Source: Takakia lepidozioides (lineage: Eukaryota; Streptophyta; Takakiopsida; Takakiales; Takakiaceae). From it: a DNA stretch of 64,000 nucleotides. Of this stretch, positions 1 to 13,150 are shown in pieces; the stretch's first letter is position 1; every line of letters begins with the position of its first letter. The notes below the pieces were generated by a model. The model was not told the origin of the DNA and did no database searches. It worked only from the letters and a program-made list of their open reading frames with translations. The position numbers and the translations under genes were made by a program. The DNA lies in NCBI GenBank assembly GCA_030704615.1, contig CM060734.1:34674042-34738041 (forward strand), read 5' to 3'.

Positions 1-59
1 CAAAACCGGAGTCAATGGTCAACTAGTTTTTGAAATTCAAAATTCAAATTCAAATTCAA

Positions 60-420
60 ATTTTCCCACCTAAATTCAAATATACCCCCCTACTGTGACG
101 TCTGGGGGTCGCATTTACAACCCTGGACGTCCCTAATGCGATGTCGCAAAAAAAAGACGTGTTTTTTTTTTTTTTTTTTTTTTCCGGCGATGCCCGGACG
201 TCGCAAGTCGCGCCGGTGCCGCGGCCGGGGGTCCTGGAGAGTTTGCGATTCCCCGACGACGCTAATTAGCGACGTTCCGGGAGCGACGTCGCAGCGACTT
301 CCTGACGTCGCAAAATGCCCCCGGCGCGCCCCGGGCGCCGTAGAGTATTTCCGTCGCTAATCGCGGCGGTTGGAGGTCGTTGGGGCATCACTAACCCCCC
401 CCCAAACGTAGTAGTGGCTG
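60..420. repeat. GCGAC/GACGTC-rich repeat with poly-T tract
   Basis: This stretch repeats short GTCGC, GACGTC and GCGAC words on both strands, has a run of about 25 T near 159-183, and ends in a C9 tract near 393. The same vocabulary occurs at 12593-13150, where it lies inside a CACTA transposon end. It is therefore probably the subterminal region of a related DNA transposon. No terminal inverted repeat could be fixed here. Confidence 0.5.
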
Positions 421-742
421 ATCGCAACAGACACTAAGTCTGGGCCATTTTAAGCTGGGGTTTGTAGACTTAAACACAATGTCTTGATTCATTAGATTTC
501 GACGACGATAGTTGATTGGGGCACATTGATTTCATAGAGAGTTGATTAACTCCAAGTTTAGATGGTTGATATGAGCGGAGAGAATACAAGGGGGTTGCAA
601 AGAGGGCCTACGATCACCGTCTTTTTTCAGACTTGTTCAATTCAGGTGTGTTGATTTCCAATTGAGGTGTTTAGTTCTGTAGCGTCACCTTTTGCATACT
701 GTTGGGACTAACATGTTGTTGTGATTGCATGTAGGAACCAAC

Positions 743-2565
743 ATGGTTCAGAAGCAATCTATGATCACATCGATGTTTGAGCGCATCACGAAAGAAGAGG
801 ATGAGGTGGTGAAGTGAAGGATGTCGGAAGCTTTGGCCGAGGAGATACGTTGTTCAGCGTTAAAATGAAAGAGCCAAGGAGCACTGAAGCGGCCTGTTGG
901 GCGTCCACGTTCAGATCCAAAAACAACTCTGTTTGTAATGAAATTCAAACAAGAGGAGGACGAAGGAGCAAGCTCTAGAAAGAAAAAAAGAAAAAAAGAA
1001 ATGTCTTATACGAATTGGTTCTCAGCGGATTTATGGCCTTCGATCTACGCTGCTGTAAGGCATCATCGCAGCTTGAGTGCAGTGCTACATTATCTTCGTT
1101 CTTACCACAAAGCTCCCGGCGTCATGACGAGCCCTTATGACAAACTTTCACGTGGTTCACTTGCAGAATGGTTCACACCAAAAGGCGTACTGAAGGAAAA
1201 ATTCAAACAAGCGATCGAAAGGGGAACGGCCTCACTGCTGGCCAAAAATCATGTGATGATTATGGAGAGATACCCTGAACTTAAAGAGGAGATCGTGGGC
1301 ATTCTTAAGCAGATTCGTGCTGAGGATCAACCATTGACAGCGCCGTTGGTGCAACCCATTATTCAAGCCATCATCGAGCTTCAAGCACCTCAACTGTTGA
1401 CTGAAGGTGGTTCTCGCAAGTTTCGAGTGAGCCTTCGGTGGATACGGATTTTTTTACGAACTTATCTTAACTAGTCATACCGGGTTTCCACCACTGCTGC
1501 TTCAAAGCTACCAGTTGATTGGGAGGCGCAAAGGACCTTGATGGCCCAAATGGTAGCATACCTGGTTAAATTATATAACATTCCACCTGAGTTAGTTGTA
1601 AACACGGACCAAATAGGGGTGCACATAGTTGAACCTACAGGAGGTGAAAGGACATGGGAGACCAAGCGTTCTAAGTACATTCATGTGATAGGCCAGGATG
1701 ACAAAAGGCAGATCACTGCAATTGTTTCATCTGCAGCTACACGAAAGTGATTTTCAATGGAACCACAACTCATTCACTTCCACTTGCAACTCTTGGTCAT
1801 AGGAAATGTCTGGTCGCTGGTTTTCATTTTACCAATTCTCAAAATCATTGGTCTACCATACAGACTTGTAAGCAGTTTGTGGACATGATCTTATTGCCAT
1901 ATTACGAATCACAATGCAAAGAACTTGGCCTACCCAATGGACAGAAGATGATATGGCTCATCGATTGTTGGTCAGTGCATACCAGTGTTGAGTTTAGAGA
2001 CATGGTGAAGGAATATCCTCAAATATGTCTATTGTACGTCCCTACTAATTGTACCAGCGTCTTGCAGCCAGCAGATGTGGTCATTCAAAGACCCTTCAAA
2101 CATGCATTCAAGAGATACTTCAATGGATGGACCTGCAACGTAATCAAGTCAAAGCTTGAATAAGGCGAATCTCCTAAGGTTGATCTCCATCTTGTGACAC
2201 TAAAACAGCACCTACCTTGTTGGTTGTACAGGGCACGGAACCACATCACACGTATGGACGAGAGTGTGAAGAAAGGTTGGAAGAAGACAGGTCTGGACGG
2301 GGCATTCAATAGTGACTTCTAGATTGCAGCTATGGAGCCAACACTTGTTCAATCTTTATTCAAGTCCCATCCAACTCCAGAAGATCAAATTGAAGATCAT
2401 GATGTCAACAATCAAGATCACATGCATGAAGCAGATCCTTGTGAAACTACTCAGACTGTGATGCTAAAATGTGTGGAGGAATTAACCAGTGCCAAACCAA
2501 TCAGCATCCCACAAGCTCTGAAGATGTTAAAGATGAAGCAACAAGCTCGGAATAAGGGAAAGTGA
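743..2565 (+). pseudogene. pogo/CENP-B-like DDE transposase, broken
   Basis: The reading frame opens at the ATG at 743, runs through an AT-hook-like GRPRSDP segment near 900-920 and a basic KKKRKK stretch near 985, and reaches an HTH-like N-terminal domain. A DDE_1 endonuclease domain follows: an NTDQIGVH block carrying the first Asp near 1600, a WLIDCWSVH block near 1955, and a TSVLQPADV block near 2060. These are hallmarks of pogo/Tigger/Jerky transposases, which cut and paste DNA. The gene is dead. In-frame stops lie at 815-817, in the early 860s-880s, at 1472-1474 (TAG where the family usually has Trp before SYR), at 2161-2163 and near 2320. A frameshift sits near 1745. An acidic tail ends at 2565. 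No inverted repeats were identified. Confidence 0.85.
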
Positions 2566-4555
2566 GATCTGTACACATATCAATTGAACTGTAGCAGAAG
2601 TACAAAGGGCCATTTGAATCGAATGTTGTAGCTTAATGTGCCAGCCTAAATCTACTTACGAATCCGGAAGTTGAAGGGTTGCACTAGATCTTGGAGATTT
2701 CATTCTTAAAGGGTTTCTTCGTAGTTCAAGAGCTGTAGATCTCTGAAACGATTTTTTCAGATTTCATAACCGTTTTTAGTCGGTGGTAAAAGTGTTTAGT
2801 AAGTCTCATACTTGAATGCGACCGCATTCACTGTAATTTGTTGCATTCGGCAGTTGCCACCTTCTTTTTCCAAAGTTCATTTTTCTACGTTAAGATTATT
2901 CCCCACTTTCGTCTATACCAAGGGCAAAATTTTAAAATATTCATTATCTCTAAAAACGAATTAATTAATGTCGGAATAGAGCGACTTCTACGGTATTTTA
3001 CTGTTAGGTTTCTTGGGCCAAACGGGTAGAGGTGGGTCTCCATCCCAGGGGGAGCGTTCATTTTGTTGGGCTGGGCCCAAGAATTTGGCGCCATAAATCA
3101 TGCCATGTGCATGGCCCTCGTGTAAACCGCTTGGGCCCGATTTGAGGCTCTTGACCAATAGGATTTCTTATTTCTAGCTTGGTCTTGGGCCCGTGCCCTA
3201 GTGTAAATCGGCCCTAAGATATTTTCTTATTCTTTTAGAAGTAGTTGGAACCTCACATATATCTCTCAGATGCATGGATTGGTGCCACACACAACTTTCT
3301 ATTGTTCTATATAACAAATTAAACGATGCAACATACACTACTATGATATGGGGCTAGATGTCAACAAACAATAGCAATGTTGATAGATGATGATCACATT
3401 TTATATGAATTAAGCTATAGAAGATTAGCTTTTCCTGACTTCCAATAGATAGCCCAACGGTTGTGGCCGGTTCAAAACCATATCAGTCTATTGGATGTCA
3501 TAAATGTGCCCATATTCCCACCAGCCCGAATGCAGTAGCCCTGGGGGTCAAGTGACACCATAAGTCCCACTTGCTTGCTTTGGCAAGAGTCATTTTTATT
3601 AAAAAAAAAAATTCTACTCTACTTTAAACGTTGTTATAAAATAAAGCTACATTATCATTTGTTAAATCACTACTTAGTTAGATATTATTTTTAAATTTTC
3701 TACATCTAAACTTTTTGATTCATATTGAACTACCGTAGTTACCTTGGCACGTTCAACAACCGTCTGTCGAATATTTATTTTATTTTGAGAATTTCATTTC
3801 AACACATAAAATATTCCCAAAGATGCTTTATTATCATTCACAAAGTTATTTATTTCACAAAATCAATTTCTAAAATTTTATAATTTGTGTCGAAATTGCC
3901 AAGGTACTGTATTCATTCTCTTTCATATAAATAAATTGGCATTGCCAAAGCAAACATAAATTATGGTGTCTCTTGAAGAGGTCCGGGCTTCCACCGGACC
4001 TTCATGTGGTTTGACCCCATATCTACTAGCAAAGTGGCGAATGCTTTGGGCTAAATGTTAAAGATTAGGTCTCTCATTCTTACTATTTGTTTGCTTAATT
4101 TGGTTTAAATCACACCACTTCCTTGTAAAACGTTATAATTTCTTCTTCTTTCTTTGCCTTTTGTCTGGCATCCAGCTATCTTTGGGTTCGAATAGAATCT
4201 GCCCATGGAAGTTCGTTGAATATATATATTTTTTTTCTTCATTTTCCTTATTTGCATCTGCCTAGTTGCAGGCAGTGGGTATAAGAGGCACATACTATTG
4301 CAAGTTGCCCGCTTTTACATATACAATTTCTGAACGAAGTTGACAACGGTTGGCAAAGAAACAGACTACGGACGACTGGACGGCCGCTAGATAGTTCCAT
4401 GGACGATTTGTCGCGGACGGAATCAGTGACGTAGGAAGTGGGGCTGCGTGAAGTGTGAACGGTGCAGGAGAGCATGCAGTCTGGAAGGCGTGTGGTACTC
4501 AGAATGCGCCATGTAAACTTGAAGCTTGCAAGCCTCACACTCACTCTCGACAGCA
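2566..4555. other. intergenic, nothing recognised
   Basis: This region is AT-rich toward the middle (about 3600-3960) and has no long open frame or convincing domain. It may contain the 3' remainder of the DDE transposon and the promoter of the downstream hydroxylase gene, but I could not place either boundary. Confidence 0.5.
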
Positions 4556-4736
4556 GGCCTCTCCTCCTTTCTCAGGCATTTGTAAGGAGCGCAAAAGCAG
4601 CTCCAAAGGTGGCCTCTCCTCCCTTCTTTCCTCTCTGAGGCATTTGTAAGGAGCGCAGAGCAGCTCCAAAGGTGGCCTCCCCTCCCTTCTTTCCTTTCTG
4701 AGGCATTTGTAAGGAGCGCAAAGCAGCTGCAAAGGT
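4556..4736. repeat. three tandem copies of a ~62-bp unit
   Basis: Units run 4556-4610 (55 bp), 4611-4673 (63 bp) and 4674-4736 (63 bp). Each starts GGCCTC(T/C)CCTCC and ends CAGCT(C/G)CAAAGGT, with the shared core GAGGCATTTGTAAGGAGCGCA. They lie 25-200 bp upstream of the hydroxylase start codon, so they are probably in its 5' leader or core promoter. Confidence 0.9.
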
Positions 4737-4760
4737 TGTTGGGAGGGTGGGTCTAGGAGA

Positions 4761-6055
4761 ATGCAGTTCATGAGAGGTGAGACGGTGAACACCGTGGGCT
4801 ATGTCCTACTGTGCGCTGCTATGGGGGTGATAGGCGGTCTCGCTACAGCTACGGGACATGCCATATTGGAGCATGTTTGGTTTCATCTCTTGGCATTCTT
4901 GGACAGGAAGGGACTGATTCAAAGGCTATCTCCATCAATACCGGTCACCATCATCAACTACAAAAAGGAGAACTTCTGGGCTGTCGCTTGCGGACCGATG
5001 CCTTTGGCTGCACTAGTGTTTGCTGGCCGGTACATTTCTCTTATGCTCCACCGTTGCTAATTGGATTCTTTTGTTAACTATCAACTTCGAGAGGTGACTG
5101 TAGTACAGATCAGTACAGAGCCCCGGTAGAGCTAGATTAATGGATGGGATTATAGATTGTTCTGGTACGCTGCTCCACCTTTGTTAAGTAGATTCTTTTG
5201 TTATAGATCTCTGTGTAGAATGAGTGTTGAATTACTAGAATATCCTGATACAAAGCGTGGTCATTAACTTGGAGAGGTGACCCCCCCTGGAGCCACTAGA
5301 TTGCATGCCGGGATTACAGATTTTTCTAGTAGGCTGCACAATTGCCTATGTTTGTACTTGTTTCTATCTGATCTCAGACCGGTGATTGTTGCAGACACGG
5401 ATATTTGAGCCGGTGTAAGTGTTCGGTCGATGTGCTGGGAAGCTGGTTGTTCACATGGACTGTGATGGCCCTACACGATTCTTACTTCTGGACTGTGCAC
5501 ACATTAATGCACCTTTTCAAAGGTGTTTACGTCCGAATACATCAATGGCATCACTCCACAAACGGAGACCTTACGGTTTTCAGCACAGCCTACGGTGACA
5601 TCTTCGATATAGCCATCACCTTCACTCCATTCTACTCAGGTTTAATGTTATGGCTCTACCTTATCCCTTCATGGAATCCTCTAAATTTGCTGTTCCTGAT
5701 ATGGGCAATGAATGGCGTGAACTTGATGGGCCACTGTGGCTACAAGTTACCTGCATGGGTTTATGTCCCGGGATCATTAGGCGTGCTCCTTACACCTCTC
5801 GCGCAAAGGCCCAGGCATCACTATATCCACCATCTAGATCCTCGTTACAATCGATCACTGTACTTCACCTGGTGTGACCGGCTGGCAGGCACCTTCAGAG
5901 AAACCCACCCGAAAGTTATCGACGGCCCGAACTGTTTCGACTATTCCAGCTCCAACGTTACACTGAATGGATCAGAGTCGATTGGAGAGAAGAAAACCGA
6001 TGAGAAGTTCTTTGAAATGTCCAATGACAAGCTGAATCATCGCATTAGAAGTTAG
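4761..6055 (+). CDS. fatty acid hydroxylase / sterol desaturase family membrane protein (2 exons)
   Basis: Exon 1 is 4761-5029 and exon 2 is 5395-6055. The intron 5030-5394 (GT...AG) splits an Arg codon and keeps the frame, giving about 309 residues. Exon 1 encodes hydrophobic, probably membrane-spanning segments. Exon 2 carries the di-iron histidine clusters of the PF04116 superfamily: HDSYF (H117), HTLMH (125-129), HQWHH (139-143), GHCGYK (about 203-208) and HHYIHH (231-236), with CDRLAGTF shortly after. Proteins of this family use a di-iron centre to oxidise lipids in the ER membrane (fatty acids, sterols, aldehydes). The exact substrate cannot be read from sequence. The ATG at 4761 is the first in a frame with no upstream competitor. 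The C-terminal 50 residues are polar and probably cytosolic. All His motifs are present, so the gene looks functional. Confidence 0.85.
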
Positions 6056-9008
6056 TTAGTTAATCGTTGCATGCACCTGACTCAGTATGGCTTTAAATTC
6101 AGAAATCACTTGTTTGGGTTCGTAATTAGCATCTTCAGGAGTCATCGGTAGTCCAGACATATGAGTTCTGGCTATCCTTAGAACTTTTAAATCTCTATGT
6201 TGATATGAGTAGGTAGGCACCGTGGACTCAGGTTGTTCCTTAGCTAAAAACTGTGAATGGCCTAATTGGAAGCTAAAAATCCAGATATGTCTATATAAGC
6301 TAGTTCATCTGCACTGTGGCCCCATGGATCCTGTCAGCTCTTTTCGAGGCAAGCTGCTCGCCTGTTAATTTTAATGGATTGTTTGTGAGTTTGAAAACTG
6401 TAAATGAATGGAGTCTGCCCCTAGGTCAGGGCTTTACAGAAGTCGGAATGTGAGAGTTGATGAGTTTTGAGTTCCGAGTAGGTCACATTATAGTACAGCA
6501 GTACTTTTCGATCACAAGCTGGCAGCCATCCCCAGAACGTGAAAAGCATTGTGAATGTCTGGCGACGGTTAATCGATCCCCGGAAATGTGGAAGCTTTCT
6601 TGCTACTTTCACAGGGACCCACAGAACCGCCACACAACCCCCACGGACACCTGGTGGGCTGCCGGGAAAAGGTACCGGCGGTCTCACCGAAGTTGTACCG
6701 GTTCCGACACGTGTGTACCGGCTGGAGCTGATTACTACTGGTTGCAGAGGCAGTCAGCCGGTCCAGCGACCGGCTGCACGACAGGCGCACACAGTCGTGA
6801 GTGAGTTCGAGTTGCATTGATGCTGCGGTGTGAGGGAGCTCAGCTTCCCGAATGAATGATTGCCTTCAAATAATCCACAAGGAAAGAATATGGCCGACTG
6901 TGGACACAAGTTTGTGGACCAGACAGCCCGTTAACGTACTGGGCCAGCAGGGGCGAAGTTGAAGAAAGTATGGATTACACTTTCTCCTCATCAATTAACA
7001 AGATAAGTTGAGCCTGAACATGGCTACCATGAGAGTACGTACAGCCTGCTTTCCTCCGCGCAACCTTAGAAGGATTTCGCAGTGTCCACGAACGAAATTA
7101 TTCAGTGTACGCTTGATTCCAAGTGCCAGCTCAAGTGAATTTTTCGTTAAAGAGTCGTTCAGGAGGAGTATAGCTGCGGAGCTTATTTTGCTTTCCTATT
7201 GCCCACAGCCTTTCAGCTCCTCATCTGTAGCATTGGGTTGATTTGTCTCCTAACGTGAAACTTGCATAAAATTGAGACTTGATGATCAAAGTTGTGCCAG
7301 TTTACATATCTGTGTATATTCTTGGTTCAGTGGTTGTCTATCGATATCTTACTGGTCTATACGAGGTCTAACTGTCAGCTTGGTCTGTGTAAGTGTCATT
7401 AGTGGAGTAAACTGAAGAGGCTTTTTTTGGCGAATACTTGAACGGAGTTCAGACTTCAGACTACTAACTGGAGACAAGTTCATCTTTGAAAGCTCTATAA
7501 CCTGCTGAGCACTCTCAGCACTTCAGATCAATTGACCAATCTCGAAATAATATTGCATGTATTGGAAGATTCAGGAACTGGCCGACTGTTTGGGTGGATC
7601 ACATATTGGAACAATGACCCTCCTTCTGAACCACTAGTGCGACAATGTTAAAAGGATCAGTGGTTGGTTGGAAAATGGCATAGTACACCAGACCCGTTTG
7701 CAGGTTTGGATGTCCACTAGGTAATCTAATGCAAAAACCAAAAAAAAACAATAGAGCTTGTCTTCCTCAAATTTTCTACGGCAAAACAGATCATGGATTT
7801 TGTTTTTCTTTTCTGTCTGGAAACAGATTGGGAGATTCCAGTGCATAAGTGAGTGAAGCATATCTCTGCAAAATATCAGCAGAAAAGAAGCATATTTGGT
7901 ATGGGTAGGTGAGCTATGAACAATTTCGTGGCTATTGACGTTTTGCCAAGAAATAGCCACGTTTGCTAGAAGCATAAAGCCATGCCAGCAAGCCTACTGC
8001 CAAACTTTTGTACCATTTGTGTAGGAGCTTTTCTACTTTGTTTTTTCTAATTTAGAAATAGCTAAAATGTAGTTTTTGGCTAGCCCTATGTGAACCCTTG
8101 ATTCCGGCGCTATGGGTTTGTTCCCCTTCCTCTACCGGACTTAATTCTATCTGGGGAATGTAGTCGATAGATGGGCTTGGCAAAGAAGACGGAATCTCAC
8201 CGAGAGGACACCACAGACCCGGACTTCCTAAGCACTTTCATCCAGCCACTCAAACACACCGTTACACCCAGCGTACGCTCGCGTAAGACCCAAAAGCCAC
8301 CACCCTCACTGCCACGGCTTAAATAGTATTAGGTCATAATCTAATCTTAGTGCCGCGTGGCACTTACACATAGGTTCACCAGATGCCCTTCCAGCATAGC
8401 CATAGAAAGAAGCCAGATCACCCAGACCCATCCTAATCTAATCCTAAACTAGCTGTAAGAATAAGACAGCCCTTAATAAAGTCATCAGATGTTGCCAGCT
8501 CATCCTCATGCGCAAGGTGTAAGTTCATCCAGACTTCATCCTGGCGTCGTCCATCCCTTAAATCATCCGGAGCGCATCCCTCCTCCATTCATCCATGTCG
8601 AAAAGGAAGGTGAGAAGGAATCCTAGCTCCACATATGTGAAGCCTGCTGGGGCCACAAGAAACTGCGAGCTCCTGCGAGTGATGAGCTCGGGAAGAACAA
8701 AAATGAAGCCTAGCAAAAACAAACTACACACCCGGCACACAAGGGATGAAAAAACCTAGGGAAGAAAACCTCACCCTGCAAACTGGGTGGAGGACAAAAC
8801 ATCCCATAGGAAAAACCCCAAGTGCTACAATTGGTGCAGAAAACTAGCACGAAATTCAAACACTATTCTAAAGAAGAAGATGTCATGTTTTGAGTGCGAG
8901 CTGTCCGAGCTGTGGGGGTGAAGATCACCTGACGGTTCTCAACATTCAAACAGGTTAGATAAAAAATAAGAGTGCATGTAACAAGCAGTGAAACATGAAT
9001 GGAGCTAG
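6056..9008. other. 3' flank of hydroxylase gene and probable gypsy LTR region, no gene
   Basis: No open frame with a recognisable domain was found. Roughly 8100-8990 lies directly downstream of the minus-strand gypsy integrase, where its 3' LTR would be expected. I could not find a second copy or clear TG...CA borders to prove it. Confidence 0.4.
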
Positions 9009-12000
9009 CTAAGTGAGGAGTAGAGGCATATTGGGGAGCAAGACATACTGTCTGCCAGGGAGAATATCAGAGATAAGGTAAGGGCCATCAATTCTTCGTT
9101 TGGCCTTGGAAATCTGCTTACCAGGATGGAGCTTTACACAAACAGACTGACCTACCTTGAATGACTCAGAATACACAACACGGCGGTTGTAATTCTTTGG
9201 CCTGAGCAGCTTGGGCAAACACAATGTTAGATTTTGCAATTACGTAATCTAGCATCCATGGAAAGTAAAAAGACTTCCCAATTTTCAGGCTCAGTAGCCG
9301 AGACCTGTAGCCAGGAGATATGCAAAGGAGTTCTACATTTCCTACCATACAAAAGTTCAAAAGGTGAGATTTTGGTACTGGCATGGATAGAGGTCATGTA
9401 GGCAAAGAGCAAAATAGGCACAACAATATCCCATTCATCAATGAGTGCCTCATTCTTCTCAAGCATCTGGCATATAGTTTTGTTAAATCGTTTTGTCAAA
9501 CCATTGCATTGGGGATTGTAGGGAGCAGTAACGGCATGCTTAGTGTTGAGATTAAACAAGACAATCTCCATAAGTTGGTTGCAAAACTCTATACCTTGAT
9601 CCGTGAGGATTTCAAGAGGGGCAACCATGACGAAGTATCACCTTATCAAAGAAGAACTGCACCACCTCATCACTATCCTTAGCAACCAGAGGTCGGAGCT
9701 CAACCCATTTCGTCAGGTAGTCCGTAGCAACCGCAAGGTACGCATGGCCCTTGGATGTGGATTTAAGGGGTCTGACTAGATCTAAGCCAACCTTGGCAAA
9801 TGGTTCAGTCACCGGGATTGGCTGTAAAGGTAAAGGAGCTTTGGTTCTAGGTAGGATGGTTTTAGCATGACAGGGCACACACCTTGCAATGAAAGCTGAG
9901 ACATCTTTAACTAAGTCTTTCCAGTGATACTGCTCCTGTAATCTCTTGACAGTTTTAGCAACCCCCAAATGGCCAGCATAAGTAGAAGCATGGTACAATT
10001 CAAGCAAAGCAGGGACAGCGGACCTAGAAGGGACTTCCACAGCAGAGGTACCTTCCAAAGCAGTGACTCTGAACAATCTCCCTTCACTTTCCCGGTGGCT
10101 GGGTAAGTGATAATTGACTTGCCTCATGAGCAGCTTGGATATGCCACTAAGGTGGGTGTCGGTTTTGCACCTATGGAGAAGAGCATCGTATAATGGATCA
10201 TCCATGCTTACATCACTCATGGCCACACAACAGCAGGTTAGTGCAAGAAAGTGGCAGCCCCCGTTCTCTTCTTTTCGTAATCCTGACTTCATTTTCAGTT
10301 GGCTGCCTATGAGGAGGCAAGCAGGCTGTAAGGCTCAGCTCAGGCCCTCGGTCGGGAAACAAACCAAAGCAGGTGCAAGACAAGATGAGCAGTTCTAAGG
10401 TAAGGGAAAGTACCAGACCCTTCTGTAGGATACCAGACCAGAATTCATGACAATACCAGGGGAGAGTCAACCAACATCAAACTGAAGAAGATCCCAAGTG
10501 TCAAGCAAATATGGAGGAACATAAGGGTAATCCAGCAAATGACACAAGGCACAGGGATCTGAAACAGGTATAACAGGTGATGTAGAGTGTGCAGCAGGGG
10601 AGACTACATCATTTAAGGTAGTGTAAGGTGCAGGGATTTTGGATTCGCCTCGAGTCAAAGCATCTACATTAACATTATCCTTCCCACGCTTGTAGGAGAT
10701 GGTAAAGTCATAGCCTTGCAGAGTAAGAGCCCACCGAGCTAATCTGCCAGTGAGTTCATGAGGGGTTAGTAAGGCTTTTAAAGGCAGATGATCAGTTTCA
10801 ATGGTAAAATGACAGCCATGTAAAAACTGCCTAAAATATTTGACTCCAAAGATAACTGCATGGCCTTCCTTGGTGATAGAGTAATTACGCTCATGTTTAT
10901 CAAGGCGGCGAGAGGCGTAAGCGATGGCATGCTCCTGACCATCTTGAATCTGGCTCAACACTGCAGAGATAGCTAGATCACTGGCATCAGTTTGCAAGAG
11001 AAATGACAAGGTAAAATCAGGATAAGCAAGCACAGGAGCAGAGGTTAGGGCAATTTTGAGTTTCTCAAAGGCGGATGCTTCAGCGGTACCCCATACAAAA
11101 CGAGCATCCTTGGATAACAAGCGAGTGAGTGGAGTAGCTAGTTTGGCAAATTGGAAAATAAAATGACGATAGTAAGAACCCAAGCCCAAGAAGACCTTAA
11201 CACATGTTTTATCCCTAGGGGCTGGATAGTTCCACCCAGCCTGGATCTTAGCTGCGTCAGGATTGATGCCAATAGTAGAAAGCAGATGGCCCAAGAAATG
11301 TAGTTGTTCCATACAAAAATCACACTTCTTGGCTTTTACTTTAAGCCCGACTGCACGAAGTCTACACACAACCCGCTGCAAATCCAACAAATGAGCATCA
11401 AATGTTGTAGAAATGTTGATGTCATCAATGTAAACTAATGCACACTCCTAATGAAGGTTTCCTAAAACAATGTCCATAAGGCGCTGAAAGGTAGCAGTGG
11501 CGTTGCAAAGACCAAAAAGCATGGTTTCAAATTGGAAGAGGCCCATCCTACAGGTGAAGGCAGTTTTCTCCTTAGCCACAGCAGTTAAAGGAACTTGCCA
11601 AAAACCAGAGGCTAAATCTAATGAAGAGAAGATAGTGGCCCCATTAAGTTGATCCAGCGTTTCATTGATGCGTGACAAAGGGTAGACATCTCTCTTGGTG
11701 ATGGCATTTAAACGCCGAAAGTCAACGCAAAAACGGGTGGAGCCATCCTTCTTACCTAACAAGACAATGGGACTGGCCCAAGGGGATATGGAGGGGGTGA
11801 TCACACCAGCATCAAGCATCTTGGTAATCTTTTCCTGAATGACTGTGCACTCACGAACACTCTCTCTATAAGCATGTTGTTTGATAGGCTTACCATCCGT
11901 GATAATGTCATGGTCCAGAAGGGTGGTGCAGCCCAAGTCATGAAGCCCTTTACTAAAGATGTCGACATTGTCACGGAGAAATTGGTGCAGGCGATTGATC

Positions 12001-12592
12001 TGCTGGGGAGCAAGATGATCACCCACCTTGATATCCTTTAAGACCTGCTGGAAATGTTGCTCTGCTTCAGGAGTAAGCGTGCCTTTGTCAGTGGAACCAG
12101 AATGAGAGGCAAACACCTGGAGTTGGTCCACAGGGGAGTCCACCAGCTCAATATCATGAAGACTGAGACCCTTCTGAACAGAGGCCAACTCAGACAAATG
12201 AGAAGCAGTGAGCCTAGCAAAGACCTGACCCTTGCGGATGCTGATGCTGATACGTTCTGGATTAGCAATCAGTAATCTGACCTCTCCCTTGAATCCCCTG
12301 TCTAAAACCCCGGATGCAACCCAGACAGTGCTTTTGGAGGGTAAGTTTTTTCCAGCCTTCAACTTCAAGGCAGGGATGTTGAAGTCAACTGGAGAACATA
12401 GCAACAGGGTATTTTTTTGTCACAGGCAGGGGAGGTCCAGACTTCTTACCTGGTGGAGGGAAATGCCATTGGTACAAAGTATCACCAAGTGGTTGGAACT
12501 GGCTGAATCTGGCCCAATTATAATGCAAACCCACCTGCTCCTTCATTTGCTCAGCTTGAAGCATAGTTGGCCATAGAGGTCCCAGTGGCAAT
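9009..12592 (-). mobile_element. Ty3/gypsy retrotransposon, 5'-truncated, broken pol
   Basis: On the minus strand the order is a post-protease linker (from about 12560), reverse transcriptase, RNase H, integrase and integrase C-terminus. RT-before-integrase is the Ty3/gypsy order. gag and the catalytic protease are missing because the element stops at a CACTA left end at 12593. In the RT part (about 12404-11400) I see SPWASPIVLLGKKDGS, FCVDFRRLN, SSLDLASGFWQ and, after an in-frame TAG near 11448, YIDD. RNase H (about 11390-10467) shows TDASD and a TGRLARWALTLQ block. The integrase zinc region (H...H, CVPC) and core (VGLDLV, LTDQG) lie at about 10292-9400. The catalytic regions are split over several frames, so the copy cannot be expressed. 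Confidence 0.9.
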
Positions 12593-13150
12593 CACTACAG
12601 CAAATGGGGGGGGGGGGGGGTTTGCGACGCCAGCCGCGCCCCCACGCCCCGCGCGGCGCCGAGCATGCGATGCCAACCCCGCGGAGCGTGTTTGCGACGC
12701 CGGGCCGTCGCAGCCAAACCCCGCAGGTCGCCAACTGGCGCCGGGGCCCGTCGCCCCCAGTGAAGGGGAGAAGCCAGCCCTTACTGGCGACGGCCGGTCG
12801 TGGCAAGCCCAAAAAAAAAGCCCTTTCTTACCCTTTCTTTCATCGCAGCCCTTTTTTGCGACGCCCGGCCGTCGCATGGTGGCATGAAGGGCAAAAGGCC
12901 CCTGCGACGGCCGGGCGTCACAAACAGCCTGGCTGTCCTATTCTTTCAAACAAAAAAACATGTCACATTTGGCGACGGCATGCCGTCGCCAATTGCGACC
13001 CCCGGCCTCATAAATCCATTCTTTCAAAACAAAAAAACAGGTCGCAGTTGGCGACCCCCAGCCTCATAAATCCTAAAAACCGCGTCACAGGTTACGACGC
13101 ATGGGGGTCGCAGGCAGCGACTGCAGGGCTTTCTAGGTTTAGGTTTAGGG
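12593..13150. repeat. CACTA left terminus with GCGACG subterminal repeats
   Basis: It starts with CACTACAGCAAAT and a run of about 14 G, followed by many copies of GCGACG/CGTCGC words in both orientations. CACTA elements typically have such short repeats inside their ends as transposase binding sites. The preceding 3 bases (AAT, 12590-12592) are the candidate target duplication, but the matching right copy was not found. Confidence 0.7.

Noticed and set aside
6457-6820. Overlapping 80-115-codon frames on both strands
   Set aside because: Several mutually overlapping frames with no domain, as expected by chance in GC-richer DNA.
8100-8990. A complete 3' LTR for the minus-strand gypsy element
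   Set aside because: No second LTR copy, polypurine tract or TG...CA borders could be shown.
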